A DNA stretch of 64,000 nt from Lysobacterales bacterium (GTDB lineage: Bacteria > Pseudomonadota > Gammaproteobacteria > Xanthomonadales > Xanthomonadaceae): positions 62,001 to 126,000 of the forward strand of contig JAEKKX010000003.1 of assembly GCA_019510125.1 (NCBI GenBank). The letters run 5' to 3'. The position numbers and the translations under genes were made by a program. Positions 33,981 to 42,727 of the stretch are shown one piece after another (the first letter of the stretch is position 1; each line of letters begins with the position of its first letter). The notes under the pieces are model-generated. The model did no database searches and was not told the origin of the DNA. It saw only the letters and a program-made list of their open reading frames with translations.

Positions 33981-35329
33981 GCGGATTTTCCTCCGGCGGG
34001 CGCGGATGCGGATGCGGGTGCGGGCGCGGCCAGCAGCAACTGCGCCAGCCCCTTGTAGATCGGCGTGCGGCAGACCAGCGCCGAGGCGCCGCGGGCGAGC
34101 AGGACGGTGGCGAGGATCGGCAGGGTCATGTCGCTGTTGTCGGTCAGTTCCATGCAGATCACGGCGGAGGTCAGCGGCGCCTGGGTGACCCCGGCGAGGT
34201 AGGCGCACATTCCGAGCAGCACGAACACGGTCGAGTCCTGGCCCGGGAACAGCAGCCCCAGATCGTGGCCGATGCCGGCGCCGACCGCCAGCGCCGGCGA
34301 GAACAGCCCGCCGGGGATGCTGGCGGCGTAGGACACCAGGTTCGCCAGCCATTTCAGCGGACCGAACTCGACTCCGGCATGCGGATGGCCCTGGACGAAA
34401 TTGCGTGCCTGTTCGTAGCCGGTGCCGAACAGACCATCGCCGAACGCCAGCCCGAGCCCGGCGAGCGCCAGCCCGCAGCCGGCCGCCAGCAGCACCGGAT
34501 GGCGTGCGCGCAGCGCGCCGAACCAGCGCGGCCGACCCGCGACCAGCGCCAGCACGACGCGCGCGAAGAGGCCGCCGGCCAGCCCGCAGGCGATCCCGCA
34601 CAGCGGCACCGCCAGCCAGCCGGCGCCCAGCGGCAGTGCGCCTTCCACGCGGCCGAAATAGGTGTAGCTGCCGATCAGCCCGAGCGAGACCACGCCGCCG
34701 ACGATCACCGCGGTCAGCAGGGTGCCCGAGAACCGGTGCTCGAAGCGGCTGCTCAGTTCCTCGATCGCGAACACCACGCCGGCCAGCGGCGCGTTGAACG
34801 CCGCGGCGATCCCGGCGGCGCCGCCGGCCAGCAACAGCCGGGACACGTCCTGGTGGCTGGTGTAGCCGAAGCGGCGGCCGATCGAGTACAGCAGGCTGGC
34901 GCCGACATGGACGGTCGGGCCCTCGCGGCCGATCGACGCGCCGCCGAGCATGGCCAGCGCGGTCAGGCCGAGCTTGCCGGCGGAGACCTTCATCGACAGG
35001 TTGCGCTCGGCGAAGGCGTCGTCGGCGCTTTCCATCGAGGCGATCACCTGCGGGATGCCGCTGCCGCGCGTGGCGCGCAGTGCGCCGTTGGTCAGCCAGG
35101 ACAGGCCGGCGAACACCAGCGGCGTGATCGCCAGCGCCGCCCAGGGCGAGAACGCGAGCGCACGCCGGAACAGGGCGAAGGCGCCGTCGCACAGTTTGGC
35201 GAACAGCAGCGCCGCGAGGGCGACGAGGACCGCGCCGCCCCACAGCACCAGCCGGCGCTTCCAGTCCTTCGGGGACAGCAGCGGATCGAGCGGATGCGGT
35301 GCCGCGGTGTCGGGCGGTGTCGTCGACAT
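33977..35329 (-). CDS. ClC-family chloride channel / H+ antiporter
   Basis: A 450-residue membrane protein with the ClC signatures: [17 protein letters not shown] (gating Glu) and [11 protein letters not shown] (anion-binding loop). A Glu pair occurs in [15 protein letters not shown] where the proton Glu of ClcA-type exchangers lies, so it may be an antiporter rather than a passive channel. No CBS domain is present. I chose the ATG at 35329, since GACAAT ends seven nt upstream of it, consistent with the leaderless pattern of the window; an ATG at 35350 adds seven residues. It overlaps hutI by 4 nt. Confidence 0.88.
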   Translation of the reverse strand: MSTTPPDTAAPHPLDPLLSPKDWKRRLVLWGGAVLVALAALLFAKLCDGAFALFRRALAFSPWAALAITPLVFAGLSWLTNGALRATRGSGIPQVIASMESADDAFAERNLSMKVSAGKLGLTALAMLGGASIGREGPTVHVGASLLYSIGRRFGYTSHQDVSRLLLAGGAAGIAAAFNAPLAGVVFAIEELSSRFEHRFSGTLLTAVIVGGVVSLGLIGSYTYFGRVEGALPLGAGWLAVPLCGIACGLAGGLFARVVLALVAGRPRWFGALRARHPVLLAAGCGLALAGLGLAFGDGLFGTGYEQARNFVQGHPHAGVEFGPLKWLANLVSYAASIPGGLFSPALAVGAGIGHDLGLLFPGQDSTVFVLLGMCAYLAGVTQAPLTSAVICMELTDNSDMTLPILATVLLARGASALVCRTPIYKGLAQLLLAAPAPASASAPAGGKSA

Positions 35330-35414
35330 CCGCGGGATTGTCGCATGCATCAACGACAGCGTCCCGGCGAAACGACGCCGGATTCGATCCCGCGATCCCT
35401 GCGCCGATGCCGGG

Positions 35415-36575
35415 TCAGCGCACCGCCCCGGCGGCGCGCAGCGCGGCGGCATCGAATCCGTGCGCCGCGCAGATCGCGTCGGTGTGTTCGCCCAGCCGCG
35501 GCGGGCGCATCGGCGCGGCCATCGGCGAGGCGGTCATGCGCAGCGGGCTGGCGATCATCGGGATGCCGTCGGCCTCGATGCGCAGGCCACGGGCGGTGGC
35601 GAGTTCGCCGAACACCGCGTCGCGCACCGTGTTCACCGGCGCGGCGGGAATCCCGGCGGCGTCGAAGCGCGCCAGCCAGTGCGCGACGCGCTCGCCGGCG
35701 AAGCGGTGCGCGAGGTCCGGGATCAGGCGCTCGCGGTTCGCCACCCGCGCGGCGTTGGTGGCGAAGCGCGGGTCGTCGCGCCAGTCCTCGCGGTCGATCA
35801 CGCCGCACAGGCGCTGCCACAGCGCGTCGCTGCCGCAGGCCAGCGCGAACGCACCGTCGGCGGCGTCGAAGGTCTGGTAGGGCACGATGCTGGCGTGGGC
35901 GTTGCCGTGGCGGCGCGCGTCCTCGCCGGTGAACAGCGCGCTCGCTGCGATGTTCGCCAGCGCCTGCACCTGGCTGTCGAACAGGGCGACCTCGATCGAC
36001 TGGCCTTCCCCGGTGCGCGCGCGCTGGTGCAGCGCGGCGAGGATCGCGATCGTCGCGTTGAGCCCGGTGGTGAGATCGACGGTGGCGACGCCGACCTTGC
36101 TCGGGGGCCCGTCCACCGGACCGGTGATCGCCATCAGCCCGGACTCGGCCTGCACCGCGAAGTCGTAGCCGGGGCGCTGCGCGCCGGGACCCTCTCGGCC
36201 GTAGCCGGAGATCGCGCAGTGGATCAGCCGCGGATTGAGCGCGCGCAGCGAGGCCGCGTCCAGCCGCAGCGACCCGGCGACGCCGCCGCGGAAATTCTCG
36301 ATCAGCACGTCGGCGTCGCGGATCAGCGCTTCGAGCAGCGGCCGCGCGTCCGGATGGCGCAGGTCCATCGCGATCGAGCGCTTGCCGCGATTGCAGCTCG
36401 CGAAGTAGGCGGAGATGTCGCCGTCGAAGGGCGGGCCGTAGCCGCGGGTGTCGTCGCCTTCCAGCGGCTCGATCTTGATCACCTCCGCGCCGAGGTCGGC
36501 GAGGGTCATCCCGCACCACGGCCCGGCGAGTACGCGGGAGAGTTCGAGAACCCGGAGTCCTGCCAGTGCCGACAT
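35415..36575 (-). CDS. CaiB/BaiF family CoA-transferase
   Basis: A 386-residue class III CoA-transferase that moves CoA between carboxylic acids through an aspartyl-CoA thioester. Family signatures: LRVLELSRVLAGPWCGMTLADLGAEVIKIE at the N-terminus (seen in parts), NRGKRSIAMDL, ADVLIENFRGGVAGSL, YGREGPGAQRPGYDFAVQAESGL (the Asp of GYDF is the expected nucleophile) and the GEHTDAIC C-terminus. Substrate unknown. It lies between the ClC gene and hutF, divergent from the latter by 177 nt. A repeat-type palindrome is in that gap. Confidence 0.9.
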   Translation of the reverse strand: MSALAGLRVLELSRVLAGPWCGMTLADLGAEVIKIEPLEGDDTRGYGPPFDGDISAYFASCNRGKRSIAMDLRHPDARPLLEALIRDADVLIENFRGGVAGSLRLDAASLRALNPRLIHCAISGYGREGPGAQRPGYDFAVQAESGLMAITGPVDGPPSKVGVATVDLTTGLNATIAILAALHQRARTGEGQSIEVALFDSQVQALANIAASALFTGEDARRHGNAHASIVPYQTFDAADGAFALACGSDALWQRLCGVIDREDWRDDPRFATNAARVANRERLIPDLAHRFAGERVAHWLARFDAAGIPAAPVNTVRDAVFGELATARGLRIEADGIPMIASPLRMTASPMAAPMRPPRLGEHTDAICAAHGFDAAALRAAGAVR

Positions 36576-36740
36576 CGACGCGCCTGTCGCGGGGGAGTGC
36601 GCAGTGTACCGGCTCCCGTGCGCTCGACGGCGGGCCATCGCGTGCGCCCGCCGTGTTCCCTTCCCCGCGTGCGGGGGAGGGTCGGGGCGGGGGAAGGGGC
36701 GGGGCCCGCGCATGCGCTTGGGGCGGGAGGATCGCGGTGC

Positions 36741-36746
36741 GACAAT
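36741..36746 (+). promoter_or_regulatory. -10 element at the hutF start
   Basis: GACAAT followed by six bases (CCGCGG) and the hutF ATG, with no ribosome site between. Same arrangement as folC, lpxH and rpoN. Confidence 0.55.
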
Positions 36747-36752
36747 CCGCGG

Positions 36753-38030
36753 ATGACCGCACAGATCGCTTTCGTCGACGGCCGCTGGCAGTTGCCCGGC
36801 GTCGCCAACCTGCATTCCCACGCCTTCCAGCGCGCCATGGCCGGGCTGGCCGAGCGCATGACCCATCCGTCCGATTCGTTCTGGACCTGGCGCGAGACCA
36901 TGTACCGCATGGCCGCGCGGTTCGATCCGGACCGCCTGCACGCGGTGGCCGCGCAGCTCTACGTGGAGATGCTCGAAGCCGGCTACACCACCGTTTGCGA
37001 GTTCCACTACCTGCACCACGCGCCCGACGGCCGGCCGTACGCCGATCCGGCGGCGATGTCGCGGGCGCTGATCGCCGCCGCGCGCGAGACCGGCATCCGC
37101 CTGACCCTGCTGCCGGTGCTGTACATGACCGGCGGCTTCGACGGCCGCCCGCTCAACGACCGCCAGCGTCGCTTCGGCCACGACGTCGACGCCTGGCTGC
37201 GGCTGTTCGAGACCCTGCGCGCGGAGCAGGACGCCGTTCGGAATGACGGCATGCCCAATGACGGCATGCTCCGCGTCGGCTGCGCCCTGCACAGCCTGCG
37301 CGCGGTGCCGCCGGACGCGATGCGCGCCGTGCTCGACGCGCTGCCGCGGGAGACGCGCATCCACCTGCACATCGCCGAGCAGATCGGCGAGGTCCAGGAC
37401 TGCCTCGCGCTGCGCGGCGACCGCCCGGTGCGCTGGCTGCTGAACCAGGCCGAGGTCGATGCGCGCTGGACGCTGGTCCACGCCACCCACCTGGAGATGG
37501 ACGAGATCGTCGGCATCGCCGACCGCTGCGCGACGGTCGCGATCTGCCCGACCACGGAGGCGAACCTCGGCGACGGCCTGTTCCCGCTGCGCGATTTCCT
37601 CGATGCCGGCGGCGCCTGGGGCATCGGTTCGGACTCGCACGTCTCGGTCTCGCCGGTCGAGGAACTGCGCTGGCTCGAATACGGCCAGCGCCTGGTCACC
37701 CGGCATCGCAACATCGTCGCCACCGAGGCCTGTCCGAGCGTCGGCGAACGCCTGCTCGCCGGCGTGCGCGCGAGCGCGGCGCAGGCGACCGGCTTCGCGG
37801 CGGCGACGCTCGCCGGCGATCGCGTCGTGCTCGATCCGGCCGCGCCGCAGCTCGCGGGCGCGACCGCGGACGACATCGCCGACCGCTGGGTGTTCGCCGG
37901 CAACCGGCCGGCGGTGGCGACGGTGACGGTCGGCGGTCGCGAGGTCGTGCGCGACGGCCGCCACGTGGACCGCGACGCCATCGCCGCGCGCTACGCGACG
38001 GCGATGGCGCGGCTGCTGGCGGACGCCTGA
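36753..38030 (+). CDS. hutF: Formimidoylglutamate deiminase
   Basis: A 425-residue amidohydrolase that converts N-formimino-L-glutamate to N-formyl-L-glutamate and ammonia, the deiminase branch of histidine degradation used by pseudomonads and xanthomonads. Motifs: ANLHSHAFQRAM (metal His pair), VCEFHYLHH, LHIAEQIGEVQDC (third His), VHATHLEMDEI and GIGSDSHVS (metal Asp). A 12-nt duplication (AATGACGGCATG twice near 37242-37269) adds the short repeat NDGM to a variable loop. It starts with a -10 box six nt upstream. The presence of HutF predicts that a formylglutamate amidohydrolase (HutG) is encoded elsewhere. Confidence 0.93.
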   Translation: MTAQIAFVDGRWQLPGVANLHSHAFQRAMAGLAERMTHPSDSFWTWRETMYRMAARFDPDRLHAVAAQLYVEMLEAGYTTVCEFHYLHHAPDGRPYADPAAMSRALIAAARETGIRLTLLPVLYMTGGFDGRPLNDRQRRFGHDVDAWLRLFETLRAEQDAVRNDGMPNDGMLRVGCALHSLRAVPPDAMRAVLDALPRETRIHLHIAEQIGEVQDCLALRGDRPVRWLLNQAEVDARWTLVHATHLEMDEIVGIADRCATVAICPTTEANLGDGLFPLRDFLDAGGAWGIGSDSHVSVSPVEELRWLEYGQRLVTRHRNIVATEACPSVGERLLAGVRASAAQATGFAAATLAGDRVVLDPAAPQLAGATADDIADRWVFAGNRPAVATVTVGGREVVRDGRHVDRDAIAARYATAMARLLADA

Positions 38031-38034
38031 CCGG

Positions 38035-39324
38035 CTACGGCGCGGGAGGCTCGCGCAGCGCCGGCAGCAGCGGCGCCAGGCTGCCGTCGTTCGGCGCCGG
38101 ACGCACGCCCAGCAACTGCGCGAGCAGCGGGTAGAGGTCCACGTTCGCGAACGGCGCCAGCACGACGCCGCTGCGGAACGAGGGTCCGGCGGCGACGAAG
38201 CTCGCGCGCATCTCCGGGGCGTCGGCGGCGAAGCCGTGTTCGCCGCGCACCGGCTGCGGCCACAGCGGCACGCTGCGCGGCTGCACCCGCCAGCCGGTGT
38301 CGGTCTGGCACACGATCGCCGGAATCCGGCCGTGGGTGCCGAAGTGCCAGTCCGCGGGGACGTCGGTCTTGCGCCAGCAGGTGTAGCGATCGTGCGCGCC
38401 GACGAAGGCGTCGGCGACCGCGTCCTCGCGTCCGGGCTTCGGCACGATGCCGACGAAGGCGCCCCACCACGGCACGTCGTAGTCGCCCGGTGGCCGCACG
38501 TCGTCGAGGTAGCGCACCTGGTCGCGCGGCACGTCGGCCATGCCGTGGTCGGAGACGACGATCAGGTCGGTCGTGGCCTCCAGCCCGCGCAGGCGCAGTC
38601 CCTCGCGCAGTCGCGCCAGCGCCGCGTCGAGCGTGCGCAGGGCGGCCATCGCTTCCGGCGACGACGCGCCGGCGTCGTGCGCGGCGATGTCGTACTGGTC
38701 GAAATACAGGGTCAGCAACTGCGGACGCTGGCCGGGCGGCAGGTCCAGCCAGGCCAGGATCTGGTCGACCCGGGCCGCGGGCGTCACCGTCTTGTCGAAC
38801 GTCCGCCGATGCCGCGGGCGCTGGCCGGCGATCTCGGCGCCCGAGCCCGGCCAGAACATCGTCGCCGCGATCCCGCCCTGCTTCTGCAGCGTCGCCCAGA
38901 TCGGTTCGCCGCCCCACCAGCGGCCGTCGTCGGCGCTCGCCGCCTGCTTCGACGCGAACGTCCCGAGCTGCGGATCGGCCATGTTGTTGTGGACGACGCC
39001 GTGGTGGTCCGGATACAGCCCGGTCACCAGCGTGTAGTGGTTCGGGAAGGTGAGGGTGGGGACGCTGGCGTTCATCCATTCGGCGCGCGCGCCCGCCGCG
39101 GCAATCGCGTCGAGGGTCGGCATCGTGCCGCTTCCGGGCACCGTGGCCGGCAGCGCGTCGATCGAGACGAGCACGACCTCCCGGGTCGGCGCGGCACCGG
39201 TCGCCGGCGGCGGCGTCGCCAGCGGCGGGGTGCCGGCGCAGGCGCCGAGCAGGAGGCAGAACACCGGGACGAGGCACCGGAACGGTCGCGCGGACAAACC
39301 GCGCCAGGCGGCGGAGGAGGGCAT
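38035..39324 (-). CDS. Nucleotide pyrophosphatase/phosphodiesterase lipoprotein (NPP type)
   Basis: A 429-residue alkaline-phosphatase-superfamily enzyme hydrolysing phosphodiesters such as nucleotide pyrophosphates. The signal peptide has a lipobox (LLLGAC, Cys29), so it is lipid-anchored. Two zinc sites are visible: SIDA (Asp), the Thr nucleophile in TLTFPNHYTLVTG, FDQYDIAAHD, SDHGMADVP and GEHGF. The layout is that of the Xanthomonas NPP whose structure is known (from memory). TATCAT ends six nt before the ATG, again suggesting a leaderless mRNA. It diverges from a DUF4440-like gene and converges on hutF with four nt between stops. Confidence 0.9.
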   Translation of the reverse strand: MPSSAAWRGLSARPFRCLVPVFCLLLGACAGTPPLATPPPATGAAPTREVVLVSIDALPATVPGSGTMPTLDAIAAAGARAEWMNASVPTLTFPNHYTLVTGLYPDHHGVVHNNMADPQLGTFASKQAASADDGRWWGGEPIWATLQKQGGIAATMFWPGSGAEIAGQRPRHRRTFDKTVTPAARVDQILAWLDLPPGQRPQLLTLYFDQYDIAAHDAGASSPEAMAALRTLDAALARLREGLRLRGLEATTDLIVVSDHGMADVPRDQVRYLDDVRPPGDYDVPWWGAFVGIVPKPGREDAVADAFVGAHDRYTCWRKTDVPADWHFGTHGRIPAIVCQTDTGWRVQPRSVPLWPQPVRGEHGFAADAPEMRASFVAAGPSFRSGVVLAPFANVDLYPLLAQLLGVRPAPNDGSLAPLLPALREPPAP

Positions 39325-39330
39325 CCGCCG

Positions 39331-39336
39331 ATGATA
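39331..39336 (-). promoter_or_regulatory. -10 element at the NPP gene start
   Basis: TATCAT on the minus strand, six bases (CGGCGG) before the ATG at 39324; no ribosome binding site fits. Confidence 0.6.
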
Positions 39337-39377
39337 CCGTCGCCGCGTTGCCGCGCGCCCCCGACCGGAGACCCGCC

Positions 39378-39935
39378 ATGCCCCGTTGCCGCCCCGCCTG
39401 CGCCGCCCTCGTGCTGTCGTGCCTGCCGGCGTTCGCCGCGCAGGCCGCGGTCGTCCTGTCCCCGGCCGAGTGCGAGGTGTGGGCGCGCGAACTGGGGTTC
39501 GCCGCGTCGGTCGCCGCGCACGACACCGCGGCCTTCGCCGAGCACGTCGATCCCGGCGCGGTGTTCGGCGCCGGCCGCGAGCGCCAGGCGCGCGGACGCG
39601 AGGCCGTGGTCGCGCGCTGGGCCGGGATCGTCGCCGGCAAGGACGCGACCATCGTCTGGTACCCGGAGCGCACCACGGTCGGCGGCGTGCCCGGGATCGC
39701 GTGGTCGGAGGGCCCGTCGCTGGTGATCGCGCACCCCGGGACCGACGCCGAGACCTTCACCCTCGGCCGCTTCCATTCGGTCTGGCGCCGCGGCGAGGAC
39801 GGCGCCTGGCGCGTGCTGTACGACGACGGGATCGACCTCGGCCCGGCCACGCCGGCGCAGGTCGAGGCCTTCCGCGCGGCCCGGCGCGACGCCTGCCCGG
39901 CACGGGCCGCGGACGGCGCGCTGACGAGGCCCTGA
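39378..39935 (+). CDS. Exported SnoaL/DUF4440-like protein
   Basis: A 185-residue protein with signal peptide (ending AAQAA) and a cone-shaped NTF2-like fold pattern: an N-terminal helix with WARELGFAASVAAHDTAAFAEHVDPGAVF, a GREAVVARWAGIV helix, then strands ending GRFHSVWRRGEDGAWRVLYDDG, typical of DUF4440 domains. The terminal extension has one Cys paired perhaps with the early CEVW Cys. CCGGAGAC precedes the ATG at 39378. Family members range from enzymes to binding proteins; no active site can be named. Confidence 0.78.
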   Translation: MPRCRPACAALVLSCLPAFAAQAAVVLSPAECEVWARELGFAASVAAHDTAAFAEHVDPGAVFGAGRERQARGREAVVARWAGIVAGKDATIVWYPERTTVGGVPGIAWSEGPSLVIAHPGTDAETFTLGRFHSVWRRGEDGAWRVLYDDGIDLGPATPAQVEAFRAARRDACPARAADGALTRP

Positions 39936-40021
39936 ACTCCGGTTGCGCAATTCAGGCACGTCGGTGCGGTCCGGCGTATGGTGCATCCATCGCCAGCACC
40001 TCCCCGCACGGAGCCGCCGCC

Positions 40022-40387
40022 ATGACCCGCCTGCTCGCCGCCCTGCTGCTCGTCGCCGTCTCCGGCGTCGCCGCCGCGCAGACCGTGACCGTCACCAACG
40101 AAGCCGGCCAGACCGAAACCGCCCGCACCGAGCCGGCCACGCCCGCCGACCAGACCGCCCCGGCCGCGAAGGCCAGCGCAGCGTCGAAGGACGAGGTGGC
40201 CGCCAACTGCCTGCGCAGCACCGGCTCGCGGATCGTCGCCACCCGCAACCTGCGCGCCGAGCGCGAAGGCAAGCCGCAGCAGTGCACCAACGGCGCCGGT
40301 CGCGTCTACACCCGCGAGGATCTCGACCGCAGCGGCTACGTCGACATCGCCGACGCCCTGCGCGCGCTGGACACGTCGATCCGCTGA
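40022..40387 (+). CDS. Small exported protein with two cysteines and an EF-hand-like loop
   Basis: A 121-residue precursor with signal peptide ending VAAAQ, a low-complexity Thr/Ala/Pro-rich stretch and a C-terminal conserved-looking core: NCLRSTGSRI, QQCTNGAGRVYTREDLDRSG and YVDIADALRALDTSIR. The two cysteines could pair. DLDRSGYVDIAD has Asp at positions 1, 3, 9 and 12 and Gly at 6 of a 12-residue loop, close to an EF-hand or dockerin calcium loop, though position 5 is Ser. I do not recognise a named family. The ATG follows GGAGCCGCC. A terminator follows. Confidence 0.65.
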   Translation: MTRLLAALLLVAVSGVAAAQTVTVTNEAGQTETARTEPATPADQTAPAAKASAASKDEVAANCLRSTGSRIVATRNLRAEREGKPQQCTNGAGRVYTREDLDRSGYVDIADALRALDTSIR

Positions 40388-40415
40388 CCCGCGCGCCACC
40401 ATATCGCATGCCCCC

Positions 40416-40446
40416 GACGCCCGGCCCCGTGCCGGGCGTCGCGTTT
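40416..40446 (+). terminator. Terminator after the small exported protein
   Basis: Perfect ten-base-pair stem GACGCCCGGC / GCCGGGCGTC, five-base loop, then GCGTTT. It separates this gene from the convergent ogt. Confidence 0.65.
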
Positions 40447-40459
40447 GCGGCGTCTGGTC

Positions 40460-40984
40460 TCAGCCGAACAGGTCGCCGGTCGAGGCCCGCGCCGGCCACG
40501 CGCCTTCGAGACGCAGCAGCGCTTCCTTGATCGGCAGTCCGCCGCCGAAACCGGTGAGCGCGCCGTCGCTGCCGATCACGCGATGGCAGGGCAGCACGAT
40601 CGGCAGCGGATTGCGACCGTTGGCGGCGCCGACCGCGCGCACCGCCGCTGGCTGGCCGATCGCCTTCGCCAACTGGCCGTAGCTCCAGGTCGCGCCCCAC
40701 GGGATCCGCGCCAGCATCGTCCACACCTCGCGCTGGAACGGCGTGCCCTCGGGCGCGAGCGGCAGCGCGAACGTGCGGCGTGCGCCGGCGAAGTATTCGA
40801 GCAGTTGCGCGCGCGCCGTCGCCAGCGTCTCCGCGATCGCGCCGCGCGCGCCGGGCACCAAGCCGGCGCGATCGACCGGATGCCGGTTGGTCGGGAATTC
40901 GATGTGGCGCAGGCCCGCGGCGTCGGCGGCGAGCGTCAGCGTGCCGATCGGGCTGTCCATGCGTTCGAAGTAGCGCGTGTTCAT
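40460..40984 (-). CDS. ogt: Methylated-DNA--protein-cysteine methyltransferase
   Basis: A 174-residue suicide enzyme that removes methyl groups from O6-methylguanine onto its own Cys. The active-site motif is LPCHRVIG, with the helix-turn-helix Arg finger segment VGAANGRNPLPIV and the N-terminal ribonuclease-H-like domain. Its ATG overlaps the stop of the upstream Ada-AlkA fusion by 4 nt (ATGA), so both repair proteins are made from one transcript. Together they supply all activities of E. coli Ada plus AlkA, with a different fusion arrangement. Confidence 0.93.
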   Translation of the reverse strand: MNTRYFERMDSPIGTLTLAADAAGLRHIEFPTNRHPVDRAGLVPGARGAIAETLATARAQLLEYFAGARRTFALPLAPEGTPFQREVWTMLARIPWGATWSYGQLAKAIGQPAAVRAVGAANGRNPLPIVLPCHRVIGSDGALTGFGGGLPIKEALLRLEGAWPARASTGDLFG

Positions 40985-42486
40985 GCTGCGGCCGCCTCCA
41001 TGGCGTCGTTCGGAAGATGCCACAGGTGCAGCACGGCATAGCCGCGCCACGGCCGCCACGCCTCCGCGCGCGCGGCGGTCGCGCGTTCGCCCAGCCGCGC
41101 CGTGCCTGCGGGCGCGAGCCGCTGCTGCAGCACCAGGTCGCCGGCGGGGAAGGCGTCCGGCAGCGCCAGCCCGCGCATCGCGATGTACTGCGCGGTCCAG
41201 TCGCCGATGCCCGGCAGCGCGGTGGCGCGGGCGACGAAATCCTCCAGCCGCTGGCCGCCGTCGAACGACAGCCGGCCGTCCACGACCGCCGCCGCCAGCG
41301 CGCGGATCGTCGCCGCGCGCGTCTTCGGCAGGCCGATGGTCTCCAGCGGCGCGTCGTGCAGGCGATCGGGCGACGGGAACGTACGATCCAGTCCCGGCGG
41401 CGCGCCGTCGCGATGTCCGCCCCAGGCATCGACCAGCCGCCGCGCCAGCGTGGTCGCGCCGGCGACGCTGATCTGCTGGCCCAGCACCGCGCGCACCGCG
41501 AGCTCGAACCCGTCCCAGCCGCAGGGTACGCGCAGGCCCGGATGCGCGGCGATCGCGCGCGCCAGCAGCGTGTCCTGCGCGAACAGCGCGTGGACCGGGC
41601 GCAGGTCGGCGTCGAGGTCGAACATCCGCCGCACCCGGCGCACGAAGTCGGGAATGCGCTTCGTGTCGCCGGGGGCGAGATCGACCAGTTCCAGCCGCAG
41701 TTCGGCCTTGCCGTCGATCGCGCCGACCCGCAGCCACGCGCGGCCGTCGCCGATCGCGCGCAGGTAGGCGTCGTCGTCGACGCGCTCGATGCCGGGGATG
41801 GCGCGCTTGGCGAGGAAGCGCAGCAGCAGGCCGAAGTCCAGCGGCGGGCGGTAGCCCAACCGCAGCGCGAGCGTGCCCGCGGGCGTCTTCGCCGCGGACG
41901 CCTGCCGGCGGATCGCGGTCGGCGGCATGCCGCAGCCGTCGAGGAACGCCGCGTTGAACCGGCGCAGGCTGTTGTAGCCCGCGGCGAGCGCGACCTCGGT
42001 CGCCGGCAGCGAGGTTTCGGTCAGCAGTTGTTTCGCCAGCAACAGCCGCCGCGTCGCGTGGACCGCGTGCGGGGTCGCGCCCACGTGCGCGAGGAACACG
42101 CGCTGCAACTGGCGCGCGCCCAGGCCCACGCGGGCGGCCAGCGCGGCGACGCCCTCGTCCTGCAGCGCGCCCTCGGCGATCAGCGCGAGCGCGCGGCGCA
42201 CCGCATCCTCGCGCACCCGCGCGAAGGCGTCCGGCGACAGTTCCGGCCGACAGCGCAGGCAGGGACGATAACCGGCGGCGGTGGCCGCGGCGGCGTTCGG
42301 AAAGAAGTTCACGTTGCTGCGCTTCGGCGACGGCGCCGGGCACACCGGCCGGCAATAGATGCCGGTGCTTTTCACCGCGACGAAGAACAGGCCGTCGAAG
42401 CGCGCGTCCTTCGCCGCCATCGCGCGCAGGCAGACGTCGGGCGGCGGCAGGGTGTCGCGGGCGGGCAGGGCGTCGATCTCGGTCAT
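40981..42486 (-). CDS. AdaA-AlkA fusion: alkylation-response regulator and 3-methyladenine glycosylase
   Basis: A 501-residue three-part protein. Residues 15-85 form the Ada metal-binding domain with Cys45, Cys49, Cys76 and Cys79, the same spacing as E. coli Ada 38-42-69-72, where the first Cys accepts methyl from phosphotriesters. Residues 90-195 are an AraC-type helix-turn-helix pair (LQRVFLAHVGATPHAV...LRRFNAAF). Residues 210-490 are an AlkA glycosylase with helix-hairpin-helix (LPGIGDWTAQYIAMRG) and the catalytic Asp in PAGDLVLQQR. The fusion senses methyl damage, activates transcription and excises alkylated bases. TAGGAT ends six nt before the ATG. Confidence 0.92.
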   Translation of the reverse strand: MTEIDALPARDTLPPPDVCLRAMAAKDARFDGLFFVAVKSTGIYCRPVCPAPSPKRSNVNFFPNAAAATAAGYRPCLRCRPELSPDAFARVREDAVRRALALIAEGALQDEGVAALAARVGLGARQLQRVFLAHVGATPHAVHATRRLLLAKQLLTETSLPATEVALAAGYNSLRRFNAAFLDGCGMPPTAIRRQASAAKTPAGTLALRLGYRPPLDFGLLLRFLAKRAIPGIERVDDDAYLRAIGDGRAWLRVGAIDGKAELRLELVDLAPGDTKRIPDFVRRVRRMFDLDADLRPVHALFAQDTLLARAIAAHPGLRVPCGWDGFELAVRAVLGQQISVAGATTLARRLVDAWGGHRDGAPPGLDRTFPSPDRLHDAPLETIGLPKTRAATIRALAAAVVDGRLSFDGGQRLEDFVARATALPGIGDWTAQYIAMRGLALPDAFPAGDLVLQQRLAPAGTARLGERATAARAEAWRPWRGYAVLHLWHLPNDAMEAAAA

Positions 42487-42492
42487 GGCCCC

Positions 42493-42498
42493 ATCCTA
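42493..42498 (-). promoter_or_regulatory. -10-like element at the ada-alkA start
   Basis: TAGGAT on the minus strand followed by six bases (GGGGCC) and the ATG. Weaker match than the others of the group (four of six), consistent with a promoter that needs the Ada activator. Confidence 0.45.
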
Positions 42499-42564
42499 GC
42501 CCCGGATCGCGCGCCGGACTCGCCGTTTTCGGACATCGCTGCCGCCGGTCCGAAGCCACGCCCC

Positions 42565-42648
42565 CGCCTCGCAGGAGCGGCGTAAGCCGCGACAGGCCCG
42601 TGCGGCTGTCCGCAGCCTGTCGCGGCTTACGCCGCTCCTACGAAGGCG
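42565..42648. repeat. REP element between ada-alkA and hutU
   Basis: Inverted repeat with arms 42565-42596 and 42616-42648 that share GGAGCGGCGTAAGCCGCGAC, separated by about 19 nt. The arm core is the Xanthomonadaceae REP type also seen at 15385-15459, with a GGCGTAAGCC in place of GACGTGAGTC stem tip. The rest of the 241-nt gap holds the divergent promoters. Confidence 0.8.
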
Positions 42649-42693
42649 GGGCGGCATCACGGCGTTCCCGGGGAGGAAGGCGCCGCGCGGGCG

Positions 42694-42699
42694 TAAAAT
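42694..42699 (+). promoter_or_regulatory. -10 element upstream of hutU
   Basis: TAAAAT, 28 bases before the hutU ATG, followed by a proper ribosome site (CCAGGAGC at 42712-42719). Confidence 0.55.
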
Positions 42700-42727
42700 C
42701 CCCGGATCGTCTCCAGGAGCAACCCGC

